Shown one piece after another: positions 10,603 to 21,004 of a stretch of 64,000 nucleotides of DNA (positions within the stretch are counted from its first letter, which is position 1; each line of letters starts with the position of its first letter). The DNA is from Romanomermis culicivorax. Taxonomy: Eukaryota > Nematoda > Enoplea > Mermithida > Mermithidae. The position numbers and the translations under genes are program-made. The stretch spans positions 2,232,001-2,296,000 of the forward strand of contig CAWUHX010000012.1 of NCBI GenBank assembly GCA_963922205.1, read 5' to 3'. The notes beneath the pieces were generated by a model. That model did not search any database, was not told the DNA's origin, and saw nothing but the letters and a program-made list of their open reading frames with translations.

Positions 10603-11355
10603 ATGTCATACAATCTTAATTTTTTTTCTTTAAATACCAAAGGTTTAAATAATGACGCAAAAAAGAAAAACATGTTTACACTGATCAGAGAAGAACGCTT
10701 TGACATAATCTTCTTACAGGAAACTCATTTCACAAAGAAAATTCAGAACCGAGGGAAAGTGGAATGGGGATGTTTATTTATCAAACGGATCTTCGAACTC
10801 AAAAACACAGATGATATTTTCCAGGACGCATGGAATATTTTAAATAAGTTGATAGTGGGAAACAAATACAAACAATTTCAATTTAAAATTTTACCCAACA
10901 TACTAATTACGGGACGCTTGATAGAAAAATACAAAACAAAAAAGGCAAGCCCGTGTTACTTCTGTGACGAGCGAAATGATAATATTCTACATGTGTTCTT
11001 CGAATGCCCAGTATGAAAAATTTTTTGGAATGCATTTCAAGCAATGCTGTCACGTCATAGCAATACTTTTGCGAAAATTACTCAAGAAACTATCATATTA
11101 GGCTACTCTGGGAATGAAAACAAAGATTACCTGCAAGCAGCGAATCTAGTACTAATTGAAGCAAAGTTTTTTTTGTACAAAACTCGACTATCAAAGACAC
11201 TCCCAAGCCCAGAAGCTCTAAAGAACATTTTGAACAGTCAATTAAGGATTTGGAAAGCAAGCAACATCACTTTAAAATCATATAAGATAATTGACCCAAA
11301 ATTCATGGAAAATAATCAGATGATAAGAGCTACCACGATTCCGTTTCCTTTATAA
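10603..11355 (+). pseudogene. LINE ORF2 remnant: endonuclease start fused to zinc-knuckle C-terminus
   Basis: From ATG 10603 the frame reads MSYNLNFFSLNTKGLNN, then FDIIFLQETHFTKK. These are the first two strands of an APE-type endonuclease, including the LQETH motif with the metal-binding Glu. Right after this the frame jumps to C-terminal ORF2 sequence: FQFKILPNILITGRL, then CYFCDERNDNILHVFFECPV, a Cys-x2-Cys...His-x5-Cys knuckle. A TGA at 11014-11016 interrupts. The same frame then continues to 11355 with LVLIEAKFFLYKTRL, typical of the L1/Tx1 C-terminus. The frame survives across the deletion junction near residue 46, which could mean the deletion derivative was itself copied. Confidence 0.7.
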
Positions 11356-11459
11356 CTTAAATTTTTTATTCTTACTTAAACATTACAATTAAGCACTTAG
11401 AATGGGGCAGGGTTCAACTGCTCCTCCCTTTTCCCTTTTGCGTTCAAAAAACGTGACAT

Positions 11460-11710
11460 CTATAGTCTGTTTTTTATAAAATGCTTCCAAATATAAAACT
11501 GACACAAATCATTACTGTCGTCAAAATCTTTTACATAGAGCACTTACCGTAAAATTTTTTGCTCTAAAAATTGTTAAAGGTTAGGCCAGTATTCTCAAAA
11601 ATTTCCAGTCCTATATGATATACTGTTAATCAGAAAATCGTAAAATTTTGAAATACTACTTGCTTTCCACTTTCATTACTTAGAAGCATTTCAAGAAAAA
11701 CAAACTATAG
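11460..11710 (-). mobile_element. M1 MITE, full copy
   Basis: Family definition: about 250 bp, ends CTATAGTCTGTTTTT...AAATGCTTC and GAAGCATTT...CAGACTATAG. This gives imperfect terminal inverted repeats (TIRs) of about 33 bp with TA at each side. There is no coding capacity. The plus orientation is defined by TTTTTCTTGAAATGCTTC at the left end. This copy is in reverse orientation, at the 3' end of the LINE. Confidence 0.85.
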
Positions 11711-11769
11711 TTTTGTTTCTTCTCGCATGTGTGTACATACTTCATTTTTTAAAAATAAAGCTAACATAA

Positions 11770-11916
11770 AAAAATTGTGAGCCTACTCGACCAACCCACA
11801 CAACTTTTTGAATAAAAGATCCTGCAGGTAAGGCTTTGTGTACACGATTTTGAGGGCGATGCTTATTCTTCTCATTTCTCCATTTACAAGCATTTTCTAA
11901 AAAAAACATGGTATAG
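11770..11916 (+). mobile_element. M1 MITE, 5'-truncated
   Basis: Right part only, from TTGTGAGCCTACTCGACCAA to AAGCATTTTCTAAAAAAAAC. It lies 60 bp from the preceding copy and points the opposite way. Confidence 0.65.
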
Positions 11917-12319
11917 GATGATGCTCATGATTTCAGGTGACGAACATGGGCTCGGTTTGTCAAGAACAAATAGGTTCGAATTGTTGGTTACAGTAAAATT
12001 GAATAGCTACATCAGGTTCCATCGAACTTGTTAATTTGACTGGATTTTGTAAAAATACACGGTATGATGACAGACCACTTGCGATGCATTTCATTTTTGG
12101 CTGTCTGTAAAATTTTTTCAATACTTTCTGTTTCTCTTTCTTTAGATCAATATAGAATGCGCGCATAAATTTTATGCAAACAATTTATATTCTACCAAAA
12201 TTCATAGGACAATATATAGGAACAAAGTTTGTTTTAGCAAACTCATCATACAGTCTTTTTTCCCCAGAAAACATTTTTTCCTTCGTGCTTGAAATATGTC
12301 AAAAGTCGCCGTACGGAGC
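11917..12319. other. Sequence 3' of the neuropeptide gene
   Basis: No gene seen. On the minus strand it would hold the 3' untranslated region. No perfect AATAAA is present on that strand; AATATAAA-type sequence at about 12185-12192 is the nearest candidate. Confidence 0.4.
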
Positions 12320-12653
12320 TCATAGAGCCCTTTTTCCCAAACCAGGAAAAAAATTCAGAGCGTCGTGTTGAACTTCGGGACCACTTTGGTCGTCTTCAAC
12401 GTTGGCCAATAAAAAACGTCTCGAACGCTCGTCGGCGTCGTCGGCGGCCATCGAAGAGGATCTTTTTTTGCCGAACCCAATATTATAATGGGACGATGAA
12501 GAAGAGGACGCCGACGACCTCCTCTTACCAAAGCCGGGCAGAAAATTATTACTGTCAAACTTCTTTTCTTTATCGTCGTCGGAAAAATCGTCCATTTCGT
12601 TGTTTAGAACGTAACGTTTTCCGAAACCGATTTTGAATTTTGTGTCGAACCTA
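12320..12653 (-). CDS. Amidated neuropeptide precursor, last exon
   Basis: Neuropeptide precursors enter the secretory pathway, are cut at dibasic sites and are amidated where Gly precedes the site. On the minus strand an acceptor ATTTCAG opens the exon at 12653, one base before a codon. The exon reads through to TGA at 12322-12320. Processing units, all followed by G-KR or G-KK: RFDTKFKIGF, FDSNNFLPGF (after KK), a Ser-rich unit ending HYNIGF, and HDALNFFPGL. RSRR and acidic spacers (DDFSDDD, ANVEDD) separate them. All end in -GF or -GL amide, resembling -GFamide peptides of nematode NLP precursors, though no specific family is assigned. The ATG at 12595 lies inside the precursor and is not the start; the signal-peptide exon must be upstream (above 12660) and was not found. 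M1 copies flank the exon on both sides. Confidence 0.75.
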
Positions 12654-12966
12654 CTGAAATGTTAACTGATGCTAGAGAAGAGAAATTTACCAGCCAACTT
12701 TGTCCTCAGACTTTTCCGATTTTTTCATTCTCTGAATTTCCAAATTTGCATGAAATTACTGTAAAAACTTTGTCGTTCAAGGTAGTTTAAAAATCTTAAT
12801 TCAAAAAGTTTTGGATAAATAGACGGACTTGGGAAAAAAATATAATTCGCGCAAGATCCATACACTACAACATACATTAGTCTGTGCTTCTCGAAATGCA
12901 ACTATAAAAGCCCATTCATACGTTTCGATTTCAGAAAATCTGGGCGAGGTTGCTCGACTTCAACCT
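12654..12966. other. Intron or upstream sequence of the neuropeptide gene
   Basis: AT-rich. It has the TTTCAG acceptor (minus strand) at its left edge and no recognised exon. Confidence 0.4.
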
Positions 12967-13233
12967 TATAGTCTTTTTTTGAAATGCTTCTAAGTTATAA
13001 AAGTGGAAAGCAAGCAGTATTTTAGTTTTTTACAGTTTTCTGCTAAACCATTCGTCACGTGAGACTGAAAATTTGTGAGCTTATTCAATCAACCTTTAAC
13101 AATTTTTTGAATGAAAAATCCTACTGTGAAAGCTTTGTGCATTTTGCGAAAGTTGCGAAAGCAAAATTTTGACGAAATTATTGATTTTTGTCCTTTTCCA
13201 ATTTAGAAGCATTTTATAATAAACAAACTATAG
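12967..13233 (+). mobile_element. M1 MITE, full copy
   Basis: Left end TATAGTCTTTTTTTGAAATGC, right end AGAAGCATTTTATAATAAAC. It is slightly longer than usual because of a GCGAAAGTT-type duplication near 13148. Confidence 0.8.
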
Positions 13234-13596
13234 CTAAGTTCGCATTAAAAGTCCAAATTTAAGACAGTTTATGTTACTTGACTTCCAGCTTAAAGTCCAA
13301 TTTTAAGGTAGCCTTAATGCGAAGATAAACGGTTAAGGCCATGCCTTAACAAAGGTAAGCTCAAGGTAGCCCTAATAATCTATTTCTCAACTTGGACCTT
13401 AAACTCACCTTTTAAAACTTTTAAGGCTACGTTAATGCTACATTGAAGTCAGAAACAAACTAAAGGCCCCGTGGCAAACTCTTTAGGTAAGTTCGGACCT
13501 ACTTTTAAAAAATCGCAACCATCAAGTCGAGCAGTAGAGAAACCTTACGTTAGCTTATTCCTGCTAAGGTGAATTTGGGATTCGATTGTGTAGCAC
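13234..13596. repeat. Cluster of TTAAGG/CCTTAA palindromic motifs, no gene
   Basis: Repeated short palindromes such as TTAAGGTAGCCTTAATGC (about 13301) and TTAAGGCTACGTTAATGC (about 13421). AAGTTCGCATT and AAGTTCGGACC lie near its two ends. Possibly a small decayed element; borders are uncertain. Confidence 0.4.
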
Positions 13597-13813
13597 TAGG
13601 CCGACCCAGTAAGTCGACCATCTCAGTAAGTCGAATGTTCCAGAAGGTAGACTGCATTGCAATTTAGTGTTTTTTTACATAGCCCAAGCCTAACCATTGG
13701 AAGAAACCTGGTCTCGCAAATTTGGGCCACTAAACTGACGTGGAATTTGGGCTTGTCAGTATAGTCGACTTCGCGGGACAGTCGACTTGATGGACGGTCG
13801 ACTCATTGGGACT
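13597..13813. mobile_element. Small foldback element with AGTCGAC tandem arms (FB4)
   Basis: The left arm has two 17-bp units (CAGTAAGTCGACCATCT type) at 13605-13640. The right arm, read on the other strand, has three units (CAATGAGTCGACCGTC type) at 13756-13813. The arms are inverted around a 115-bp centre with no coding capacity. Confidence 0.6.
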
Positions 13814-13839
13814 TTATAATCAAAGTCAAATAGAAGTGT

Positions 13840-13967
13840 GAATTTGTGAGTTTGCTGAACTTATCTTCAGCATTTTTTGAGTAAATAACTATGCAGTAAA
13901 AGCATTGTATAAACAATCTTATTGTACCATTTTTCAATTTATCAGTTTTTGTGAAAAACAGACTATA
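13840..13967 (+). mobile_element. M1 MITE, 5'-truncated
   Basis: Right half from GTGAATTTGTGAGTTTGCTG to AAAACAGACTATA. It abuts the FB4 element. Confidence 0.6.
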
Positions 13968-14020
13968 TTATAAAGAATTATGTTATGACCTATAGCAATT
14001 TTCCCCCGTCAGCTTTTACA

Positions 14021-14259
14021 CTATACTCTGTCTTTTATAAAATGCTTGCATACCAGGAAAGAGGCGAAAGCTTGCAGTGTCGCCATAATCATTCACACCA
14101 AGCTTTTACAGGAGGCTTTTCTCTCAAAAAAGTCGAGCAAGCTCAGAAATTCTCAGTCCTGTGTGACATGTAGTTTAGCAGAAAATTAAAAAAATATGAA
14201 ATGGTACTTGCTTTCCATAATAACTATTTACAAGCATTTCAAGAAAAAACAGGCTATAG
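14021..14259 (-). mobile_element. M1 MITE, full copy
   Basis: Reverse orientation: CTATACTCTGTCTTTTATAA at the left, AAGAAAAAACAGGCTATAG at the right. Confidence 0.8.
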
Positions 14260-14579
14260 ATCAATGTTATCACAACAAAAACTGCATAAACAAAATGACA
14301 ATGGTGTCCGAAAAACACAGAATAGCTTAAAAACATTACTGTGTGTGTCAGGAAAATTTGTATCCCATCACCTATGAAAAATTTGATATTCGTAGCAGAA
14401 ATAGTTTTCCTCCCGATAGGTAAGACTAGAATTTGTGATGTCAAAGTTTTCAATCCACTTAATTGTAAAACTCGCAGCCGAAACCCTGTTAAAATTGACG
14501 AAAACTCTCGAAATTCTCAAAAAATTGAAATACATTCGGGCTCTGTCGGGGTTAGAAAGTATTAGACCGTTTTTAAACT

Positions 14580-14770
14580 ATTACCTTTTTCTTTGCTGTT
14601 GCTCGGCTCCGGATACAACAACAATGAAAAGCAGAGCGAAACAAAAGATCGTTAAATGCGACGACTGGCTAGAATTCGGGGCCGAAAATAATCGCATCTT
14701 TGGAATATGCCGAATCTGCCCCACAAAAATTTTTTATTATCAACAAATTATAAAAGATAGCCGAATATAG
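14580..14770 (+). pseudogene. Possible BED-type zinc-finger fragment
   Basis: An open frame from ATG 14624 gives a basic start (MKSRAKQK), then CDDWLEFGAENN and GICRICPTKIFYY before TAG 14768. The spacing of Trp, Phe and the Cys-x2-Cys pair is like the first half of BED fingers found at the N-terminus of hAT transposases. No following His pair is seen, and no transposase follows. It may be a remnant or chance. The rest of 14260-14888 holds nothing recognised. Confidence 0.25.
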
Positions 14771-14897
14771 ACAATAAGTAGGCGAAAAATATTTTCTAAG
14801 TGTGTTGTTTTACCTAAAGGAAGCGTCTCTTTCAGTCATATTTCACAAACTGTTTGATTTCATAGCTTTAAATGAAATGTCACATCAATAATTTCTC

Positions 14898-15822
14898 GGT
14901 CTAGGACAGTTCGGCGTCGCATGTCGGCGCCAGCCATTTTGGCGCCGGCCACTTTGGCGCCGGCCACCTTGGCGCCGGCCACTTTGGCGCCGGCCACTTC
15001 GGCGCCGGCCATTTCGGCGCCGGCCATTTGGGCGCCAGTCATGTCGGCGCCTGACATTATATAATTTCGTATGCAAAAACAAAATAAAGTCGGCATTACT
15101 TCCTCAGTCACTTTTTGAGGTTGTAGTAGTTGCGTAAAAGAGTATATAAAGAAAGAATAGAATGCACTACTAACAAGAGAAAATACAAAACAGAAGCAAA
15201 ACAGAAAAGAGTTGCAAAAATAAAAAAAAGGTTACAGATAAGGAGAAAAACGTTTTTTACTGAAAATGTCAAGATTAATGTCACAGAGAGCATGTGCATA
15301 AAGGGCAACAAATATAAGAATAGATATAGTCTTTTTCCTTGAAATGCTTCCAAATTATAAGAATGCGAAGCAAGTACTATTTCAGACTTTTAAAATTTTC
15401 AACTGGTCAATGTCACGCGCCGAAAACTTGTGAGCATACTCAACTAACCTTTAGCAATTTTTTGATTTGAACTTTCCCAGTCAAATGTGTGTAAACGATA
15501 TCAACGACAATGCTAATTTTTGTCAATTTGGAATTTATAAGCATTTCATAAAAAAACTGACTGAAAACAGTTTTATTCCCATACAGAAAAAATATCAGGC
15601 AAAACAAATAATAACCAGAGATTCATTTTAGTTTTTGCTGTCGTTTTCCGTCAGCAAAAAATACAGAGAAAAACATAAGATAGAGAAGGAATGAAATGAA
15701 AAAATAAAGAAAGTAAAGAAAACAGAATAAAAAATTGAATAAAAGAAAACGTTTGGCGCCGAAACGGCTCAGTGCCGAACTGGATGGCGACGATGTGGCG
15801 GCGTCGAAACGTCTCTTTCCGG
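14898..15822. mobile_element. Foldback element with GGCGCCGGCCA tandem arms (FB3)
   Basis: The left arm at 14907-15056 is about nine 15-bp units of the type GGCGCCGGCCACTTT. The right arm at 15750-15812 is four 15-bp units in inverted orientation (GGCGCCGAAACG type). Between them is purine-rich DNA with an M1 inserted. The element is flanked by a perfect 9-bp duplication, TAATTTCTC, at 14889-14897 and 15823-15831. Nine-base duplications and tandem-repeat arms are features of Drosophila foldback (FB) elements. A minus-strand frame across the left arm reads as pentapeptide repeats (AGAKV), but this follows from the 15-bp period. Confidence 0.75.
15324..15564 (+). mobile_element. M1 MITE nested in FB3
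   Basis: Left end TATAGTCTTTTTCCTTGAAA, right end AAGCATTTCATAAAAAAACTG. Its position inside the foldback element shows that FB3 is older than this insertion. Confidence 0.8.
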
Positions 15823-15831
15823 TAATTTCTC

Positions 15832-16559
15832 TATATCACAACATCCACAAAAAATATAACTGTTTCGTTGTAGTATGGTTTCCCGAAGTTCAAAAAAATC
15901 ATCTCTTATCATTGTCACGAAAACGATGTTTAGCAATCACAGTAGAATGGCATGATGTAAAGAATAGCGTGGATAGCTGTGTTTAGAAAAAATTAACTTT
16001 GTTAACATACCGTGCTTTGCTATGGTTTATCAAGCACCGCAATTCGAGTACAACTAACTAGAATAAGCATAAGTATGCTATAGCAAGAGTAATAGCAGTT
16101 GTACAAAATCACTAAGTTTTACACGAATATGAAATTCTATGAAATTATGAGAAATCTTAAACTTCCATGAAGACCGAATCACTGTCTCGGTTCAAAAGAC
16201 GTTAACGTCCACGAATGCATATCCGAAAACGGAAAGCGTGTAATTTTTTCCATAAATTAGCATTCGGTCAAGCATCAAGATGCATTTTGAAATTTTGTTA
16301 ACGCATGATTTGACTTCACCGAGATGCGTGAAATAATAAACATCAGCGGCAGGTGATCTTCAGCTGCGATGATTCAAAATTCTAATTTTCAAGAAATTCG
16401 AATTCTACTTGAGAAGCTCTTACCGTCCAACAGTACCTTTAGTTTAGTTGTGGTGTATCATGACATCTGTTCAACAGCTTATAGTGAGACCTACAAAAAA
16501 ATTAATGTAGAATCATCGAACCACATTAATTTTCCCGACATTAGATTTAAAAATGACTA
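15832..16559. other. No gene recognised
   Basis: AT-rich sequence without long frames, splice-bounded exons or clear repeats. Confidence 0.4.
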
Positions 16560-16725
16560 GAATAAGTACCGCCCTCAAAGTCGTTTACATAAAGCTTTCA
16601 CTGTACGCTTTTTACTCAAAAAAGTCTTATGTGGCATATAGTTCTGCAGGAAGTGGTAAAAATGTGAAATATCACTTGTTTTCCATTCGAATTATTTACA
16701 AGCATTTCAAGAAAAAGACTTTGAG
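16560..16725 (-). mobile_element. M1 MITE, truncated
   Basis: Reverse orientation. The left end is lost; it runs from GTCGTTTACATAAAGCTTTC to ACAAGCATTTCAAGAAAAAG. Confidence 0.6.
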
Positions 16726-17349
16726 TTAAAGGCTCTGAAGGGGTCTATATGTGACAGTCAAATTTAACAAACATCAATGGAAAACTGCTCATAATTATAA
16801 GGGCTATCCAGTAATTTTTTATGCATACTAATCTTTATTTGGGCGTCTTGAAACAAGTTTTCTCCCTCCCCAAAATGAGGAAAAAATTAAATTACATTTA
16901 TTCACGCAAATACGGAATTATTTTAATTTTTTGGTAGGTATGATAAACAAACTATCAATAAGAGCTGGATTAGAGTGGCACGTCACACTTTTACACATTC
17001 CTTTTCTATATTGACGAATTTTGACGCATAAGTTTACACGAACCGCCGCTAGAAAAGGACAAATTAAAAATTTATAGAATCGCACGTGATAATTCAGCAT
17101 CAGTTTCGGCAAGAACGCATTGCAGTCCGCGGGCAGTTTCCTATGCTTATTGCAGAAACACATCATTTCACGACGAAAGACCAATCAGACATGTTTAATT
17201 AAAATTTATTTAGATTTACTGTATTTAATTTATGATTGAGATTCACAACTCATACTCTGATGTGTCACTCTTACCATTTTTGATCAGAAATAGAAAACTC
17301 TGATCAAAGCTGCAACAACCCCTTGTTCAAGGTACATTTTAGTAAAAAT
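16726..17349. other. No gene recognised
   Basis: An open frame on the minus strand (16918-17184) has no recognisable motif and no splice context, so it is not called. Confidence 0.35.
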
Positions 17350-17588
17350 TATAGCCTGTTTTTCTTGAAATGCTTCTAAATACTGAGTGGAATGTAAAAC
17401 ACCAGTTCGTAGTTTCACGAGTTTCCTCTGAACTGTATGTTACATAGGGCTGGAAATTTGTAAGCATGCTCTTAATGTCCTACATTTTGAAAGAAAGTCT
17501 TACCGTTAAAGCTTCGTGTAAATGATTTTGATGACATTAATGATTTTTGTCATTTTTTAATTTAGAAGCATTTTATAAAAAACAGCAA
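17350..17588 (+). mobile_element. M1 MITE, near-full copy
   Basis: Left end TATAGCCTGTTTTTCTTGAA; the right end is AGAAGCATTTTATAAAAAAC followed by a diverged terminus. Confidence 0.75.
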
Positions 17589-18759
17589 TTCTGTTTCCTT
17601 AATTCTAAATTCTTTTTCCAACGTGATAAGTATGGCCGAAAACATTCTCCGGTATACTTCTAAACCTCAGGTTTTGGCTAGACGTGTTTCTAAGGGAAAG
17701 ACTTGAGATCTTATAATCCACAATGTTTTTGTGACCAAATAAGTGGATTTCTGTGTTCATAGCCAGGATATTATCAACGATCGTTCCTGATAAAATGTCA
17801 AGTAAAGTAAGCAAAAACCGTAGCAAGATTTTCCGTAACTTGACGATACTTTAATGCTAGCTTCTGCGTTTTAAGATAGCCCAAGTTTTACATATACAGT
17901 AAGCAACATGACCAATCCTTTAAAAAGTCAGCATTTGAGTTAAATACACTGAGCACGCCACACTGTATCGGACCACTTTTAAACTGGCCAAAATAATAGC
18001 CGTCGGGCCAATCTAATAAGCCTGATAACACGCGAACCGCTATGATCAGGTTAAGCTCATCACACTGAATACGTAGAAAAAAATCAGTTTCTGGCGCTCC
18101 CGCTGTTTCTCCTAGATAAGCACACTTAAACTAATAATTACTATTCTCAAAAAATCTTACTGTAACGCTACCGCGGGCGTTTCAGCCATAAGAAGCTCTC
18201 CTTCTACTGTTTTAATAAACTGTTGAGAGAGATCAGCGCCGAAGATGGAACTGAACTATAGTCAATGATGCCCCTTTCAGCTTGGCCCTTCGGGGAATAT
18301 GCAAATGTGTTAGGAGCCGGTAATTATTAGAAAAATAGATTTCTGCTTAATTCGAATTTTTGTGCGCCAAAGATAATCTTATCAAGTGGAATACACACAT
18401 TGAAGAATCTATAGACTTTGTGTGTGTGTGGGTAGGAGGATCGTCTGAATCTTCTCTAAAAAGCCCATGGATTGTTATGGCTTGGAAAAGACTGCTAGGA
18501 AGAAAAACACGCAAAAACAATCAAAAATAGAAAATGTGTATAAATCACCCAATTTGCATATTATATATACCTACCAAAACATGTGTAGGCTACAAAAAGA
18601 CTTTAATCTCTTGGTCGGGGTCAAGGAAACGACTTTTGGGAAATTGGATACCGTAATAAACTATTTCCTATGGCGAAGGAGCCAATTTACGGCTGGGGGA
18701 AAAGTCGTCGCAATTCCGTAGATTTTTTTCTCCATTTCTTAATCAAGTTGATACGATAC
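17589..18759. other. No gene recognised
   Basis: Includes a TGTGTGTGTG run at about 18419 and an 84-residue plus-strand frame (18467-18721) with no recognisable motif. I cannot support a gene. Confidence 0.35.
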
Positions 18760-18772
18760 TATGGTAGGTTTT

Positions 18773-18851
18773 ATAGTCATTGATCACGTGATGAGTGGAG
18801 GCGTGCGCAGCGGCGGCGCCGGCCACGAGACACGGTGCGCGGGCGCGTCGT
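18773..18851 (+). other. GC-rich patch, possible exon similar to MOLO1-like exon 4
   Basis: A GC-rich island in AT-rich DNA, bounded by a TATAG acceptor (18773) and a GTTAAG donor (18852). The open frame reads DHVMSGGVRSGGAGHETRC. It shares CAGCGGCGGCGCCGGCCA exactly with 51421-51438 in exon 4 of the MOLO1-like gene, where the protein reads VSGGAGHKISSGAG. It could be a fragment of a paralogue, a lone exon or a coincidence of GC-rich repeats. Confidence 0.25.
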
Positions 18852-18859
18852 TAAGAAAA

Positions 18860-21000
18860 AATGACGGATGGTACTGCCTGTGACTGAGGAATACAGTAAA
18901 ACTTATAAATTTTGATAAATGTTATAAAGGTTTTATTTGTAGGAACGTAAAAATTTGACGTCAGAAACACAGTGAAAAGCCGTAATATAATACATGAACT
19001 TGTAAGTCTCGTTCCAAATATCATGACTGAACCTGCGAAGCAAAAAAAAGAAAATTCAATACATTGTCACGAAGAATCCTAATTCACTAAAATTGAAGCG
19101 AATGTAAATCCCGAAAAAACTCAAGTCAGAGTATCACACGGTAGGAAAGCCTTATTTGTGCTTTCTGAGGCGCCAGTACTTCTTACTATTGATAAGAATA
19201 AGCTGACCCAATGGATTAAATCAAACGGGCAAGTGCTCCAGAAGGATTCGTTTCATAAGATACTTCTATACTACGAACTACTATAGTATATCTTTTCCAA
19301 ATGAGCTTCGGAAAGAAAAAAATGGTCATGCAAATAATAAACAAACTGTGTACGCGGTCGCCTTTTTTTCTCGAATTGACTGTAGCAGTTAGGACTACAA
19401 CCTGGAAAAAGGGAAATGTTGGCATGCGATGCATGGTCATTACCTGCCCACAGATTTGTCTGCATTTTTCGGGGAATATTTCAAAAAATGGTTCCCACGA
19501 ATAAATAAGCGCAAAAGGCCTAAAAAAATTGCTTCTAACGATTCGTATTTTCACTGCAAAAGTTGTTTTTGAAGTCTATTTATTTTGAAATTGCAAATGT
19601 AGCTATCCGATGAAAGTAAATTCGACGCAAAATTAGTTGGCTTATTACTGTAACGAGTATACGAGTATTTGAAAAATTTTCTCGTCCATGAGCGACAAAA
19701 CAAACGACTGATAATTTCCTTCAATAACCTGTTCAAATGGTCAAAATTTCCCGAATAGCATTTGACATGTCGACAAAGTTCTATCAAAATCAAAGTCGAA
19801 TATGCATAATGTAATTGTGAGAATTTGGGGTCCTCGTTACTATGAAGAAATTAAACGTTCTTCCCATAGTACAAAGTTTTTCACAGCCTGAAAATGGCGC
19901 CACAAAGTGAACTTAGGTACCTTTTGCGTATCTGCCCCTGCCATTTCAAAGTACATGAACTATAATAACCCTTGTGGTCGCATGTTTTCCTTAGAGCGGA
20001 CTTCAAAATTAAAAGTTGCTACTCTACAGCTGGACATAAAACTGATGGATCAAATGATGCGTGCCTTTGTTCGGTACGTCTCAAGCATGTGATCTTGGTG
20101 ATGTCGACATACAAAAATCGAAACCAGAAGGAATGGACGCAAATAAAAGGTGTGAATATGATGACAGATTCATTTTTGTGGTCGGGTCCCATTTCTTATT
20201 ATGATTTTGGGGAACTCTCGCCTATTCATGTACCTATGACGCTTTTGTAAAATTTTTTTGCCTCTGTTTTTATCGTATTTGTCGTTTATTACTCTAAGTA
20301 GACTGGGATCGGGGTCAACTCAAGTCTCAAGTATGAGTTGAGAAGTTTCTTTGAAGGCCAAATGACAAAATATGCAGTAAATTTGAATAGTTTCGGAGAA
20401 ATGCTGAAGTAAATCGGAACAAAGTAGGAAAAACTTTTGGGAAGCAAACTTATTGGTATCGTAAGGCGGAGAAAGTAAGTTCGAAAAATTATCTGAATTG
20501 AAAAAGAGCAACTGTGGAGCAAAAACAGCGAAAATTGTGTCGAAATTTACTCTTTAGAGCGACATTCAAGGAAAAGGTCACTACAAAAACCGAATGCAGA
20601 AAATAATCCATGAATGATCATGGAGTATTTTTCATCTTATTCCAACTTACTCAATATCGCAGAAAATGACGCAAATGTAGAGCGCGTAATCCTGAGGGCC
20701 TTAAATTAAAATTTAGCGTGTGCTCTACCATCGAAACTGTATATTCTTGTCCCGGTAGCAGCTATACCCCATTCAAGTTGAAACGATCGACGCAGCCGTC
20801 GGAAGTTCGACAAACGCAGTCTTACAAGAGATCATGAAGTCAATTTCAATAATCTTGAAATGATTGAAAAGAGGGATCATATAGGACTCTGTATAGTAAA
20901 AGAAAAATTTATTGAACAGAATCATCGAGCCTCTTATAATTTTGATTGGAGCTGCGACCTCGCTGCACCGATTATTTCAAAATGAGTGGAGTATATGGTA
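18860..21000. other. No gene recognised
   Basis: About 2.1 kb of AT-rich sequence with scattered short frames on both strands and no motif or splice-bounded exon I can defend. Confidence 0.4.
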
Positions 21001-21004
21001 TGCC

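Larger units (their letters stand above)
9640..11459 (+). mobile_element. L1/Tx1-like LINE, internally deleted
   Basis: A non-LTR retrotransposon with remains of ORF1 (9640-10078) and of ORF2 (10603-11355). In ORF2 the N-terminal endonuclease start is joined directly to the C-terminal zinc-knuckle region, so nearly all of the endonuclease and the whole reverse transcriptase are missing. The 3' untranslated region runs to about 11459, where an M1 element is inserted. The sequence upstream (9217-9639) is A-rich with no recognised gene and may be the LINE 5' region. Confidence 0.75.

Noticed and set aside
14860-15111. A minus-strand frame with pentapeptide repeats (AGAKV/AGAEM) that looks like a pentapeptide-repeat protein
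   Set aside because: It lies in the 15-bp tandem arm of a foldback element. A 15-bp period reads as a 5-residue repeat in every frame, and the arm has an inverted partner at 15750-15812.
15108-15353. A minus-strand 81-residue hydrophobic frame, considered as the missing signal-peptide exon of the neuropeptide gene
   Set aside because: It is the complement of the purine-rich centre of the foldback element and runs into an M1 copy.
15735-15986. A plus-strand frame with KR-spaced segments (KRLSAELDGDDVAASKR), first read as a neuropeptide exon
   Set aside because: The GC-rich part is the right arm of the foldback element, with four 15-bp units inverted relative to the left arm.
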